A DNA stretch of 28,650 nt from Euryarchaeota archaeon UBA62 (GCA_002502095.1 DAPJ01000002.1:1-28650); one strand, 5' to 3'; numbered from the stretch's first letter, positions 1 through 7,911 are shown. The notes: generated by a model from the letters alone, not told the origin. Made by a program: numbers and translations.

Positions 1-18
1 TATTTCAACGCAAAGCAT

Positions 19-31
19 GCCCCGTAGGGGC
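19..31. repeat. Short GC hairpin upstream of the first gene
   Basis: Perfect 5-bp inverted repeat GCCCC-GTA-GGGGC with a three-base loop. It lies 39 bases before the GTG start of the GIY-YIG gene and just before an AT-rich TATA-like stretch. It could be the end of a terminator from a gene outside the window or an operator; the sequence does not decide. Confidence 0.4.
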
Positions 32-39
32 AATATATC
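32..39 (+). promoter_or_regulatory. Possible archaeal TATA box
   Basis: AATATATC, about 31-38 bases before the GTG at 70. This spacing fits an archaeal TATA element followed by a nearly leaderless transcript. No Shine-Dalgarno sequence is visible before the start, which is consistent. The call rests only on composition and spacing. Confidence 0.35.
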
Positions 40-69
40 AGATAAATACCTCAGAATGTTAATTTCCCG

Positions 70-882
70 GTGTTTATTCGGACTATCGTGGTCGCAATAT
101 ACGTCCTGAATCTTTCCCGAGGGAAATACTACGTTGGTATGACGAGGAAGAATGTTACTAGGGTGTGGCAGCATATCGATGGAAAGGGTGCCGCTTGGAC
201 GAAAAAGTATCCTCCAGTGAAGGATAATGAAATACAATATTTTCAAGAGGGACACAAAGAATCGGATGAAGACAAGATAACCCTCGAATATATGGCTAAG
301 TATGGAATTTCTAATGTAAGAGGCGGATCATGGTGCATGGTTAGAATGCCTAGAGCAACTAGGTCTAAACTAAAGAAAAAGATAGAATCTGCAAAATCCA
401 ACAAATCCACCAGAAATCGCTCCAAGAAAAAGCTGTTTTGCACGAGATGTGGCAGAGATTCTCATTCTTTATCAAAATGTTACGCAACTACACATAGGAA
501 TGGCACTATGATTGGGACCCCTTACAAACATATAGATAAGGCCACTTACAGAGAAATTCTTGAAGAGAGGAGACAACTAAAGCAAGCTCGACTCGAGGTA
601 GAGGATTCCAAAAAAGACTCTGAGAATAAACAGAAAGAGATTGAGAGACTCAGGAGGGAGATATCCGATTTGGAGACTGCAAAAAAAGAAACAAATCCCG
701 ATACCATGACTAAGATCATACAGAGTCTCTCTGAAGATAACTTTACACAACTTGCAACTTACTTGAGCGCCGGTGCTCTAATTGCCGGAATTGTAGCTCC
801 AAGGGTACTCAATCTGGGTTTGAAGAATGCATCAAACCAAGTCGAATATATCTCAAAGTTACTGAAAAAATATTGGAAGTAG
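70..882 (+). CDS. GIY-YIG nuclease-like protein with zinc knuckle, coiled coil and C-terminal membrane helix
   Basis: A 270-residue protein starting at GTG (a second GTG lies at 88). Residues 10-85 form a GIY-YIG nuclease domain: IYVL at 10-13, YYVG at 20-23, R31, H35, and E73 as the likely metal-binding glutamate, followed by NVRGGSW. Residues 124-137 form a retroviral-type zinc knuckle (C-X2-C-X4-H-X4-C: C124, C127, H132, C137). Residues about 155-205 are charged and heptad-like (coiled coil), and about 230-248 are hydrophobic (membrane helix or buried hairpin). The AWTKKY and CYATTH segments resemble a GIY-YIG/knuckle family I associate with eukaryotes and large DNA viruses. It probably cuts nucleic acid; target unknown. 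Base composition is much poorer in G+C than the next genes, suggesting transfer. Confidence 0.8.
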   Translation: MFIRTIVVAIYVLNLSRGKYYVGMTRKNVTRVWQHIDGKGAAWTKKYPPVKDNEIQYFQEGHKESDEDKITLEYMAKYGISNVRGGSWCMVRMPRATRSKLKKKIESAKSNKSTRNRSKKKLFCTRCGRDSHSLSKCYATTHRNGTMIGTPYKHIDKATYREILEERRQLKQARLEVEDSKKDSENKQKEIERLRREISDLETAKKETNPDTMTKIIQSLSEDNFTQLATYLSAGALIAGIVAPRVLNLGLKNASNQVEYISKLLKKYWK

Positions 883-933
883 ATTGCTAAGGGTAAGTCT
901 GGATGTTCCTCCTCTTGGTACATATTAGAGGAT

Positions 934-1455
934 TCAGGCAGACACAGTCTCATCCCACACCTTTGCCATCTCGCTAGCGTCAGTCCAGAGCCCCTCTCGG
1001 TCAGACTGTATGTTTCCCTCTGCGTCTACGAAGATCAGATACGGCCTCCCGAACACCTCAAGCTCTGTAGCTAGATCAGGTGCGTGTATGAATGGCCTCT
1101 CAAGGTCCCTCTCCAGATAGTCCTCCATATCCTCGTTCCAGCCGACCATGTCACTGTCAGCAACTTCTGTGTTGAAAACAAGTAACCTGTCATCGGGTAT
1201 AACCAGGTCGATGGAATCCAAGGTGGGGTGGCAGTGTGTGCACCAGGTTGCGGAGAAGTATGCGACCCAAGCCTCACCCACCATCGCGTCCTTAGTGACA
1301 CTCTGAGACGTCAACCCGTCCTCCAGCTCGAACTCAGGGAAGGGCTCTGGTTCAGCTATAGCGTCTATAATGAATAGTCCCAGCAATGCCAAAAAAGAGC
1401 CTGTAAGTGCTACAATCAGTGGTAGGTTAGTATTCCCCTTAGTTTTTCTATTCAT
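934..1455 (-). CDS. Membrane-anchored thioredoxin-fold protein
   Basis: 173 residues. An N-terminal membrane helix or uncleaved signal (about 11-34) is followed by a thioredoxin fold outside the cytoplasm. The redox motif is WCTHC (C72, C75), and P138 in FGRPYLIF sits where the cis-proline of thioredoxins is expected. It resembles TlpA/ResA-type thiol oxidoreductases that act on extracytoplasmic disulfides or on cytochrome maturation. The ATG at 1455 is preferred over a GTG at 1464 because a GGAG lies eight bases before the ATG. It is the last gene of a likely minus-strand operon behind pdxH and the DsrE-like gene. Its substrate cannot be read from the sequence. Confidence 0.85.
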   Translation of the reverse strand: MNRKTKGNTNLPLIVALTGSFLALLGLFIIDAIAEPEPFPEFELEDGLTSQSVTKDAMVGEAWVAYFSATWCTHCHPTLDSIDLVIPDDRLLVFNTEVADSDMVGWNEDMEDYLERDLERPFIHAPDLATELEVFGRPYLIFVDAEGNIQSDREGLWTDASEMAKVWDETVSA

Positions 1456-1489
1456 AACGCCCACTCCGAAATCAACCTAATTTATTTCA

Positions 1490-2119
1490 CTAGGGGTAGA
1501 GCCTAGTCATATCCCATCCGTCATCCCCTCTGGACAGTGAGACCCTCTCATGCATCCTGCTGGGTCTTCCCTCCCAGTACTCGATTTTATCTGCTCTGAT
1601 GGTGTAGCCACCCCAGAACGGTGGTAGCGGGATATCCTCACCATCGAACATTGAGTCATACTGGTCAAACCTCTCTTCCAGCTCCTCCCTTGATCCCAGT
1701 GGACGGCTCTGATCCGATGCCCAGGCCGCCACCCTGCTCTTCCTGGGGCGTGAGGCGTGGTAGTCCTCCGCCAGTTCTCTGTCCATCTGGGTCGCAGCTC
1801 CCTCGATCCTCACCTGCCTCTCCATCTCGGGCCACCAGATAGTGGCTGATACCATCGAGTGAGCCCTAATCTCAAGTGACTTGTCGCTCTTCAGGTTAGT
1901 GAAGAATCCTATGTCGTCGCCTTCGAGGTACTTCAGTAGGACCATCCTGTTCCTGGGGTTACCCTTCGAATCCACCGTCGCGATGTTCATCGCATTGGGT
2001 TCGGTCACCCCGCCGTCGATAGCGTCCTGCAACCACCTCGATAGGAGGTCCAGCGGGTTGCCGAGGTCCTTGACCTCGATCGGGCTCCCCTTGCCGTAGT
2101 CTCTCCTGACGTCTCTCAT
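1490..2119 (-). CDS. pdxH: Pyridoxamine 5'-phosphate oxidase
   Basis: A 209-residue FMN enzyme that oxidises pyridoxamine or pyridoxine 5'-phosphate to pyridoxal 5'-phosphate with oxygen (vitamin B6 salvage). Family signatures appear in order: RMVLLK (FMN site), FFTNLKSDKS, RQVRIEG, SRPRKSRVAAWASDQSRP, the WGGY block, and the C-terminal EYWEGRPSRMHER and RLYP. Length is close to the E. coli enzyme (218). The start ATG has GGAG a few bases upstream. It lies 37 bases after the DsrE-like gene on the same strand and before the thioredoxin gene, so co-transcription is likely. It needs oxygen, which fits the aerobic oxidase encoded further along. A bacterial-type B6 enzyme in an archaeal context suggests acquisition by transfer. 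Confidence 0.95.
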   Translation of the reverse strand: MRDVRRDYGKGSPIEVKDLGNPLDLLSRWLQDAIDGGVTEPNAMNIATVDSKGNPRNRMVLLKYLEGDDIGFFTNLKSDKSLEIRAHSMVSATIWWPEMERQVRIEGAATQMDRELAEDYHASRPRKSRVAAWASDQSRPLGSREELEERFDQYDSMFDGEDIPLPPFWGGYTIRADKIEYWEGRPSRMHERVSLSRGDDGWDMTRLYP

Positions 2120-2156
2120 GAGCTCCAGAGGGAAGGCTCGGTATTTCTATCCGTGT

Positions 2157-2546
2157 CTAGTAGACGAGCTGGACCTCGGAGGCCGAGCTTAGCTCTATGA
2201 CTCCTGGTGGACCGCTCCACTTGATCTTGTCATCGGGGACGATCAGGGCGCCGTCGCCCTCGCTATGCCCAAGAGTCGCCTTCACAGACGCGAACGAGCA
2301 GTAGAGGGTGGCATTCTCAGTGATGGTTCCCATCATGTCCGAGACCACCGTGGAGTCTTCCCCCATCTCCTTGTTCAGCTCCTCGATGTAGGCAGGCTCC
2401 AGGAGGCGGGTCCCGGCCGCCGCGAAGAAGACGCTCACCTCATGGCCCTCTGAGATGGCCCTAGCGGCGCACGCTACCCCTACGATTGTCTTGATTGTGT
2501 CATTTCTCGGCTCTGATACGAACTTCACGAAGTACTTCCTGCTCAT
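2157..2546 (-). CDS. DsrE/DsrF-like family protein
   Basis: 129 residues starting at ATG 2546 (MSRKYFVKFVSE). The open frame continues upstream to about 2828, but that part is the shadow of the divergent SprT-like gene. The pattern of an N-terminal strand, a helix with VACAARAISEGHEV, and a strand with FFAAAGTRLLE is typical of the DsrE fold, a small family of sulfur-transfer or structural proteins. Cysteines at 26 and 83 are candidates for persulfide chemistry; C83 lies in the segment where the family often has its active cysteine. It is first in a probable operon with pdxH and a thioredoxin. Family is fairly sure; role is not. Confidence 0.75.
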   Translation of the reverse strand: MSRKYFVKFVSEPRNDTIKTIVGVACAARAISEGHEVSVFFAAAGTRLLEPAYIEELNKEMGEDSTVVSDMMGTITENATLYCSFASVKATLGHSEGDGALIVPDDKIKWSGPPGVIELSSASEVQLVY

Positions 2547-2628
2547 GATGTGGTCAGGGGCTATTCGGTACTTGATGGATTTGCATGTAGATGACCAACG
2601 TTGATGGGCGTCTCCACGAGTCAGTGCC

Positions 2629-3138
2629 ATGGATCTGGGTGCCAGGGGGCTCGGTGTGATCTCCCGGATGAGGGGCATCCCCGGTATCTCCCACCTCCCG
2701 GTGGAACAGCTCCCTGCCATCCCCCTCGGTCTGCTCAGGAGGAACGCCACCAGGCTCCATGCCGTCTGCAGGTACAGGAGGGGCGTCAGGAAGAAGGAGG
2801 GGGTGGCTCCCTCGGACGTCAGGTGCATAGACGTCCACCCCTACGCCCTCACCGACGAGTGGTCGAGGTACGCAGACTTCCTGCTGTACCACGAGTACCT
2901 CCACGCCCTCGGCCTCTCCGACCACGGAAGGGAGTTCAGGGAGCTGGAGTCCCTGTGGCCCGATACCGAGGCCAGGTCGATGGGCGAGAGGTTCGGCTTG
3001 CACCTCCGCGAGAGGTCCGCCAAGTGGCTGTGGGTGTGCCCGTCCTGTGGGAACAGGTACCCTAGGGCCAGAAGGGGGAACGGCCGATACAGGTGCAGGG
3101 ATTGCAAGGTAGTGCTCGAGGACCACGAGAACACGTGA
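2629..3138 (+). CDS. SprT-like zinc metallopeptidase-family protein
   Basis: 169 residues, ATG start; upstream frames close with a stop. The central motif HEYLHALGLSDHGREF gives HExxH plus a third histidine, the zinc-binding and catalytic signature of SprT-like proteins. A C-terminal zinc ribbon follows (CPSC at about 136-139 and CRDC at about 155-158), as in the SprT/Spartan group. Spartan proteases remove DNA-protein crosslinks, but for small prokaryotic members the substrate is not established. The gene is divergent from the DsrE-like gene and ends six bases before the stop of the convergent EF-hand gene. The region is very rich in G+C, which creates long false frames on the other strand. 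Confidence 0.8.
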   Translation: MDLGARGLGVISRMRGIPGISHLPVEQLPAIPLGLLRRNATRLHAVCRYRRGVRKKEGVAPSDVRCIDVHPYALTDEWSRYADFLLYHEYLHALGLSDHGREFRELESLWPDTEARSMGERFGLHLRERSAKWLWVCPSCGNRYPRARRGNGRYRCRDCKVVLEDHENT

Positions 3139-3144
3139 CCGGCA

Positions 3145-3453
3145 TCACTCCTCCTCCCACCACTCCCCTTCCTCGATACCGAAGGCGGCGGCCTCCTCCT
3201 CCGCTGAAATTATGCCATCTCCATCGGTGTCCAGGACCACTGCCTTCCCGAGCTTCTTCCTCCTGTATACTGTGAGTGCTATCATGGAGAATAAGACTAC
3301 GATAAGGAATCCAAATGCCGAACCCTCTGCCTCCGAGCGTGAGAGTCCGAATACCCCCATCAGAATTTGAACAGCTATCTCAAACAGCACATGAAAAATT
3401 ATCAAAGCAATAATTTCGAAGAGAATTTCTCCGACGATATCTCCGATAGCCAT
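3145..3453 (-). CDS. Two-helix membrane protein with a C-terminal EF-hand
   Basis: 102 residues. Two hydrophobic segments (about 8-33 and 46-63) are joined by a short loop. After RRKK, residues 75-86 read DTDGDGIISAEE, a complete 12-residue EF-hand calcium loop with acidic residues at positions 1, 3, 5 and 12 and G at 6. The tail is acidic and tryptophan-containing. The positive RRKK after helix 2 suggests that the EF-hand faces the cytoplasm. I do not recognise the family. A calcium-responsive membrane role is possible but unproven. The gene is convergent with the SprT-like gene. Confidence 0.7.
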   Translation of the reverse strand: MAIGDIVGEILFEIIALIIFHVLFEIAVQILMGVFGLSRSEAEGSAFGFLIVVLFSMIALTVYRRKKLGKAVVLDTDGDGIISAEEEAAAFGIEEGEWWEEE

Positions 3454-3579
3454 GTCTGACCGTTTTATGTTTCACATATAGCGATGGTTACGAATTCTTC
3501 TTAGTGAAGATGAAAAACGGATGGAAAGGCACTACCAGAGGGCAGTCACATTAATCTGGAATTCCTCGTCCTTCCAGCC

Positions 3580-4344
3580 ATGGGAAGGCCAAGGTCCGTG
3601 TCCGCGATGCTTTCATCATTAGTCCTGGTTGTGCCATTCGTACTGCTTTCAGGATGCATGGGTCTAGCCAGTGACGACTCCTCCGGCTTCGATCTCAATG
3701 TAGAGGCAGACTCCCAGTATGGTATGATCCTGACCTCGTACGAGGATGGTATGCAGAAGAGCAGCTCGTTCCCAGTAATCACCTTCGACTTCTCGGAATC
3801 AGCCAATTACGGGCAGGGTTCCACCTTCGGAGTAGTGCCGGGGGACGATAGGGAGCCTATTACCACTGACTCGGTCGACGCTACGGAGATCGTCGTCGAG
3901 TTCACAGTTCACGGACTCTACAGCGTCACGGCCTTCGGTATCGACCAGGACGGCCACAGGCTTGATCAAGTGATCGAGGTGATGATAGAGCAGCACATCG
4001 ACTGGTACGAGAACGACACTGGGACTCCTGAGGAGTTCATCTTCGATTCAACGCCTGGAAATGAGGGGCCCATACCCTCCCACTTCCTGCTGAACTCCAC
4101 GGTCCAGAACCCCAGCATCATAGATTTCGACGGGAGGGATGTGGATATCAGATGGGACGTGGTGAATCAAGAGGGTGTTTGTCAGACCGCGGGAGAGAAC
4201 ATCGAGAACGGTGATACAGGTTTCTGGAAGACACTTCACTTCGGACCATTGTCCGTCCATGAGATCCACTTGATAATTGAGGACGGCCAAGACAGGGTAA
4301 ACGTACATCACAGTCTGGAGATAAGGTATTCAGGGTCAGATTAA
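3580..4344 (+). CDS. Secreted lipoprotein of unknown function
   Basis: 254 residues. The N-terminus is basic, then hydrophobic, ending in a lipobox LSGC with C26 as the likely lipidated cysteine. The mature part is acidic and beta-rich, with aromatic and glycine-containing strands, resembling extracellular Ig-like or carbohydrate-associated folds, but no family is recognised. The ATG at 3580 gives a short n-region; an internal ATG at residue 10 would also keep the signal. It lies 25 bases upstream of a second lipoprotein gene on the same strand, so the two may be expressed together and both displayed on the outer face of the membrane. Confidence 0.75.
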   Translation: MGRPRSVSAMLSSLVLVVPFVLLSGCMGLASDDSSGFDLNVEADSQYGMILTSYEDGMQKSSSFPVITFDFSESANYGQGSTFGVVPGDDREPITTDSVDATEIVVEFTVHGLYSVTAFGIDQDGHRLDQVIEVMIEQHIDWYENDTGTPEEFIFDSTPGNEGPIPSHFLLNSTVQNPSIIDFDGRDVDIRWDVVNQEGVCQTAGENIENGDTGFWKTLHFGPLSVHEIHLIIEDGQDRVNVHHSLEIRYSGSD

Positions 4345-4369
4345 TTTGCCACCGCTCCCTCAAAATACC

Positions 4370-5413
4370 ATGAGGAGAACCTGCTCGATACTCCTCACAG
4401 TGATTTTATTTTCCTCAACTATAGCAGGTTGTACTGGCGTACGGGAAGATGTTGAACAGGCCTCTGATGGGGAGGCCAATATCGACCTGGTTATTCCTGA
4501 TTCTGATACTTACCAGTGTTTTGAGTTTGAGGGATGGGAACGATGCTGGCTGACGTATTTCCCTGAAAACATCAATTTATCCGTTAAATCACCGATAATT
4601 TTCGAGCTTCACGGATGGGCCGCATCGTCTTTCGAGATGAGAAACTACACCAGCATTACATCATTGGCTGATCAGGTAGGCGCAATAGTGGTCCACCCAG
4701 AGGGGCTCGCTATTCCGAACAGCGGCGCATTCGGTGAAAACCAAGAATCATGGAATGCAGGGGTTTGCTGTGGGGATGCCAAGGCTCAGGAAATAAATGA
4801 TGCCGGATTCCTCATTGAGCTGGTAGAGAACATCACTACAACGTACCCAGTAGATGAAAATAGAGTATACTTCACTGGATGGTCCAACGGATGTCAAATG
4901 TCACAACGAATGGCATTGGAAGCTAGCCATCTGATAGCCGCTGTAGCTTGTACATCCGGGTATCTAGGCTTTACTGACAACTCTGCATATTCCCCTATCC
5001 CCGTAATGGAGATGCACGGTTTCCTTGATGAGATTGCGCAATACTCGAATTCAGGAAGGTTGACATTGTTTGAGGAAGATGCTAGGACCATAGAGGCAGT
5101 CCAGAACGGAGCTCATGAGAATCTCTACGATTGGGCTAACTACAATGACTGTGAGGGATTTTTGCCTGATTCAAACCAGCCGGGGGCAGTATACAGCATC
5201 CAGAGTTTCACCTCATGTGAGAATGGCACTGAGGTCGTGCTGCTCACTTCTCACGGTGGGGGGCACAATCTCTATGTGAATGACATATGCGATGGTGTGC
5301 CATATGATTTCATTTGGACCTGTACAGGCAATCAAGGCCTGTACGATACTCATCAGATAATGTGGGATTTCATGAGCAGATTCTCCAAAGAGGTTAACGA
5401 GGTCGACGCATAA
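4370..5413 (+). CDS. Lipoprotein esterase of the PHB-depolymerase/feruloyl-esterase type
   Basis: 347 residues from ATG 4370; a TTG eight codons earlier is less likely. A lipobox (IAGC, C21) predicts lipid anchoring outside the cell. The alpha/beta-hydrolase core shows ELHGW (oxyanion region), the nucleophile elbow GWSNG (S172), an acid in HGFLDE (D220) and the catalytic histidine in GGGHN (H299). This is the layout of the esterase/poly(3-hydroxybutyrate) depolymerase family (LpqC-like), which hydrolyses polyester or aryl-ester bonds. Several cysteines, including an adjacent pair at 133-134, suggest disulfides. Its stop overlaps the next start by one base (TAATG). G+C is clearly lower than in the downstream hydrolase gene. 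The exact substrate is unknown. Confidence 0.85.
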   Translation: MRRTCSILLTVILFSSTIAGCTGVREDVEQASDGEANIDLVIPDSDTYQCFEFEGWERCWLTYFPENINLSVKSPIIFELHGWAASSFEMRNYTSITSLADQVGAIVVHPEGLAIPNSGAFGENQESWNAGVCCGDAKAQEINDAGFLIELVENITTTYPVDENRVYFTGWSNGCQMSQRMALEASHLIAAVACTSGYLGFTDNSAYSPIPVMEMHGFLDEIAQYSNSGRLTLFEEDARTIEAVQNGAHENLYDWANYNDCEGFLPDSNQPGAVYSIQSFTSCENGTEVVLLTSHGGGHNLYVNDICDGVPYDFIWTCTGNQGLYDTHQIMWDFMSRFSKEVNEVDA

Positions 5414-6210
5414 TGCCAAATATCGATGTCAATGGACACAATTTCCACTATCTCGAGATTGAAGGAGAACAGCCCACTGTTCTGATGCTCTGTAGTACCG
5501 GTCTCGACTCAAGGCAATGGAGAGATATGCTACCTCTGATTGAGGGCAGGAGGATCGTATGCCCCCACTACTTGTGCTACCCCAGGTCCGGGAATTGGAA
5601 GGGCGAAGGGGACATAGATTCGTGGACGGACTACCTCGCCGCAGAGAGTCTACTGCTGAGGGAGGACGGACAAGTCGATATTCTCGGGCACTCATATGGA
5701 GGCTTCATCGGACTGATGCTAGCTGTCAATCACCCAGACAAGATAAGGAGGATGGCGTTCCATGAGCCGACCGTCTGGGGGTGCCTGCAGCACACGGACA
5801 GGGAGGACCTCAAGAACGAGTTCGGGGAGGTGGTCGAGACATTCTTCACGGAGGGACTGGAGCCAGAGGACTTCCTGAGGGACTTCGTCGACTACTGGAA
5901 CGTCCAAGGTGCCTGGGACTCCATGTTGGACATCCGCAGGGATATGTGGAGGGAGCTACAGCCGAAGATACTCAGTGAGGTCAGGATGCTGTGCTATGAC
6001 AGGACCCCTCCCTCGTTCTATGCTGGAATCAAAAATCCGATCCTGATCACCCTCAGCGATGAAACGCCGCCACACCAGTTCGAGGCCTGCTCCCTGCTCT
6101 CCAGGGTGCTCCCTGATGCCAGGGTGGAGTATGTCCCTGGTGGGCACATGGGTGTGATAACGAAGTCGTCCGAGGTAATGCCTCACTTGGCCGAGTGGCT
6201 CAATAGCTAG
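5413..6210 (+). CDS. Alpha/beta hydrolase
   Basis: 265 residues with no signal peptide, so cytoplasmic. The nucleophile elbow is GHSYGG (S94). A late acidic segment (ITLSDETPP) and GGHMGV near the C-terminus supply the remaining triad members. It belongs to the large alpha/beta-hydrolase fold and could be an esterase, lactonase or C-C bond hydrolase. Translation is probably coupled to the upstream esterase through the TAATG overlap, suggesting a shared pathway in which an external esterase releases a product processed inside. It ends in CTAG, which also contains the stop of the convergent SDR gene. Confidence 0.85.
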   Translation: MPNIDVNGHNFHYLEIEGEQPTVLMLCSTGLDSRQWRDMLPLIEGRRIVCPHYLCYPRSGNWKGEGDIDSWTDYLAAESLLLREDGQVDILGHSYGGFIGLMLAVNHPDKIRRMAFHEPTVWGCLQHTDREDLKNEFGEVVETFFTEGLEPEDFLRDFVDYWNVQGAWDSMLDIRRDMWRELQPKILSEVRMLCYDRTPPSFYAGIKNPILITLSDETPPHQFEACSLLSRVLPDARVEYVPGGHMGVITKSSEVMPHLAEWLNS

Positions 6211-6980
6211 GGTATCAGACGCCCTTCCATCCCGCCTGCCACTTCGATGACCTGACCGGTGATGTGGCCTGATATGCTGTCGGATGAGAGCATGACAACG
6301 ACTCTGGCGACGTCCTCTGGGGTTGCTAGCTTCTTGAGAGACATAGTCGCAGTGGCTCTCTCGACCATCTCGTCATCAACGCCCTGCTCCAGCTTTTTCG
6401 GTGTCACAGTCCACCCGGGAGCCACAGAATTAACCCTCACCCCTCCCAGATCTGAGACGTCATTCTTGACGGACATCAATAAGCCGGAAGTGATGGCTCC
6501 CTTGGCCGCCGCATAGTCGGAGTGCCCAGACTCCCCGTAGATCCCAGCAGTCGAACCCACCATTACCATCGATCCAGCTTTCGCCTTGGAGGCGTGAGAC
6601 AGGAATGAGCGGGCCGTGTTCACAGTCACTCCGAGGTTAGAAGCCATGGTCTCTGACCACCTGACTGGCTCGATCTCCCATAGGGGCTTAGAGACAGGCG
6701 GGTAGTTGCCAGCGTTAGCTATGCAAACGTCCAGCGAGCCAAGCTCAGCGATTACATCCGAGATCAATCCAGATGCCGCTAAGGGGTCTCTGAGATCAGC
6801 GCCCATAGCCACTCCCCCGAGCTCCTCGGCCAGCTCTATCGCCGACTCCTCGGACTCGTGGTAGTGAACGACGACCCTAGCTCCCTCGGAGGAGAACGCT
6901 CTGCAAATGGACTGCCCGATGCCACCGGCTCCGCCAGTGACGAGCACCACCTTGCCGGCTAATCCCGTTTCCATGGCCAA
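6207..6980 (-). CDS. Short-chain dehydrogenase/reductase (FabG-like)
   Basis: 257 residues. The cofactor-binding TGGAGGIG is near the N-terminus, NAG is in the middle, the catalytic serine is in VMVGSTAGIYG and YAAAK carries the catalytic tyrosine and lysine. The C-terminal GHITGQVIEVAGG is the usual SDR ending. These are features of classical NAD(P)H-dependent SDRs such as 3-oxoacyl-ACP reductase or sugar/alcohol dehydrogenases. The specific substrate is not visible. A second ATG two codons in is equally possible. It is the last gene of a minus-strand group beginning with rps8e, 39 bases after the GNAT gene. Confidence 0.9.
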   Translation of the reverse strand: MAMETGLAGKVVLVTGGAGGIGQSICRAFSSEGARVVVHYHESEESAIELAEELGGVAMGADLRDPLAASGLISDVIAELGSLDVCIANAGNYPPVSKPLWEIEPVRWSETMASNLGVTVNTARSFLSHASKAKAGSMVMVGSTAGIYGESGHSDYAAAKGAITSGLLMSVKNDVSDLGGVRVNSVAPGWTVTPKKLEQGVDDEMVERATATMSLKKLATPEDVARVVVMLSSDSISGHITGQVIEVAGGMEGRLIP

Positions 6981-7019
6981 CGGACGCGGTCATGCTACTT
7001 ATCTGGTGCTAAAAGGAAC

Positions 7020-7469
7020 TTAACTATCCGAGATCCTCAGGAACATTCCTCTGGAGTTTGGAATGGTGGGCTTGAATCCCCACCTCTCATAGAAGCCGTC
7101 GACATCAGCCATGAGGTTGATGTATGAAAGCGGGGATGCCTCCTTGACGATATACTCCATCAGGGAGTCCATTATCATGGTCCCGCCTCCTTTCCCCTGC
7201 CACTTCTCGTCAACTGCCATATCGCAGATGTGGAAGACCGTCCCCCCGTCTCCGACTACCCGGCCCATTCCTACTGCCTCCCCAGACTCGCTCACTCTCA
7301 GAATGACAGAGAAGAGCTCTGAACCTAGTCCCTTGGTGGCTCCTTGAATCGTTCTGCTCCTCATTCCAGCCTTCTCGCGTAGCTGTAGGTATGTATCGAC
7401 GTCGGGAACTCCCGCTTCTATCGAAAACAGTGAATCACTTCCTACCGAACTTCTTCTTCCTTTGCCCAC
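7020..7469 (-). CDS. GNAT-family N-acetyltransferase
   Basis: 149 residues. The acetyl-CoA motif region reads VDEKWQGKGGGTMIMDSL (Q-x-x-G-x-G), preceded by strands carrying VGMGRVVGDGG and followed by FYERWGF, typical of small GNAT enzymes. The GTG at 7469 is the best start that keeps the first strand (SLFSIEAGVPD). It makes the gene overlap the 3' end of srp19 by 35 bases in another frame. The next ATG (residue 36) would remove part of the fold. The acceptor is unknown. Overlap with srp19 points to one transcript with it. Confidence 0.85.
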   Translation of the reverse strand: MGKGRRSSVGSDSLFSIEAGVPDVDTYLQLREKAGMRSRTIQGATKGLGSELFSVILRVSESGEAVGMGRVVGDGGTVFHICDMAVDEKWQGKGGGTMIMDSLMEYIVKEASPLSYINLMADVDGFYERWGFKPTIPNSRGMFLRISDS

Positions 7470-7875
7470 CGGACTTCTGTCTGAAGGACTTCCTCTGAGC
7501 CCTCTTCTGACGATTGCCCTTGGAGGGAGAGGAGGACTCCTTGACGCCTTCCTCTTTCGACCTAATCATCTGTTCTCGCATGACAGCTCCGATCACTCTG
7601 AGTACCCCCTCTTTACTTGATTCGCCAGTGGCTTCCATCGCATCACTGGAGGATAGTATCAGCCTCCCCTCCCTAGCGAATGGCCTCGAGGGATGGCTCG
7701 CCTCGGGCTGTTTCTTCGTCTTCCGGATTCCAGCCTTGTTTGCAGCCCATGCCACGGCATCTAACGTGGGCTGTGGAATACTCGACTCCCTGCTGACCCT
7801 ACGTCCAGCGGATCTGGAGAGTCTGGAATCGAAGTAACCGGTCCATATGGTGATCTTGCTGGGGTCTCCGGCCAT
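7435..7875 (-). CDS. srp19: Signal recognition particle protein SRP19
   Basis: 146 residues. It binds the helix 6/8 tips of SRP RNA and prepares the particle for SRP54, in membrane-protein targeting. The N-terminal part carries the family pattern IWTGYFDSRLSRSAGRRVSR, then PTLDAVAWAANKAG, matching archaeal and eukaryotic SRP19. The C-terminal half is unusually long for an archaeal SRP19 (often about 90-100 residues) and ends in a very basic Lys/Arg/Gln/Ser tail, probably for RNA binding. It sits 48 bases downstream of rps8e on the same strand. Confidence 0.88.
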   Translation of the reverse strand: MAGDPSKITIWTGYFDSRLSRSAGRRVSRESSIPQPTLDAVAWAANKAGIRKTKKQPEASHPSRPFAREGRLILSSSDAMEATGESSKEGVLRVIGAVMREQMIRSKEEGVKESSSPSKGNRQKRAQRKSFRQKSGGQRKKKFGRK

Positions 7876-7889
7876 GCTATCGTGCCTAT

Positions 7890-7911
7890 CTCAAGGGTCG
7901 TGTGACTTGAG
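7890..7911 (-). repeat. Inverted repeat between rps8e and srp19
   Basis: CTCAAG (7890-7895) and CTTGAG (7906-7911) form a perfect 6-bp stem with a 10-base loop in the 48-base gap between the two genes. There is no T-run after it on the minus strand. It may be a processing or attenuation hairpin in a shared transcript, or chance. Confidence 0.3.

Noticed and set aside
2547..2828. Extension of the DsrE-like frame to about 2828
   Set aside because: The added 94 residues look like antisense of the SprT-like gene; the DsrE fold starts at MSRKYF.
2554..3126. Long open frames on both strands opposite or inside the SprT-like gene
   Set aside because: The region is very rich in G+C, so stops are rare in all frames. 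Only the frame with HEYLH and the CxxC pairs shows a known fold.
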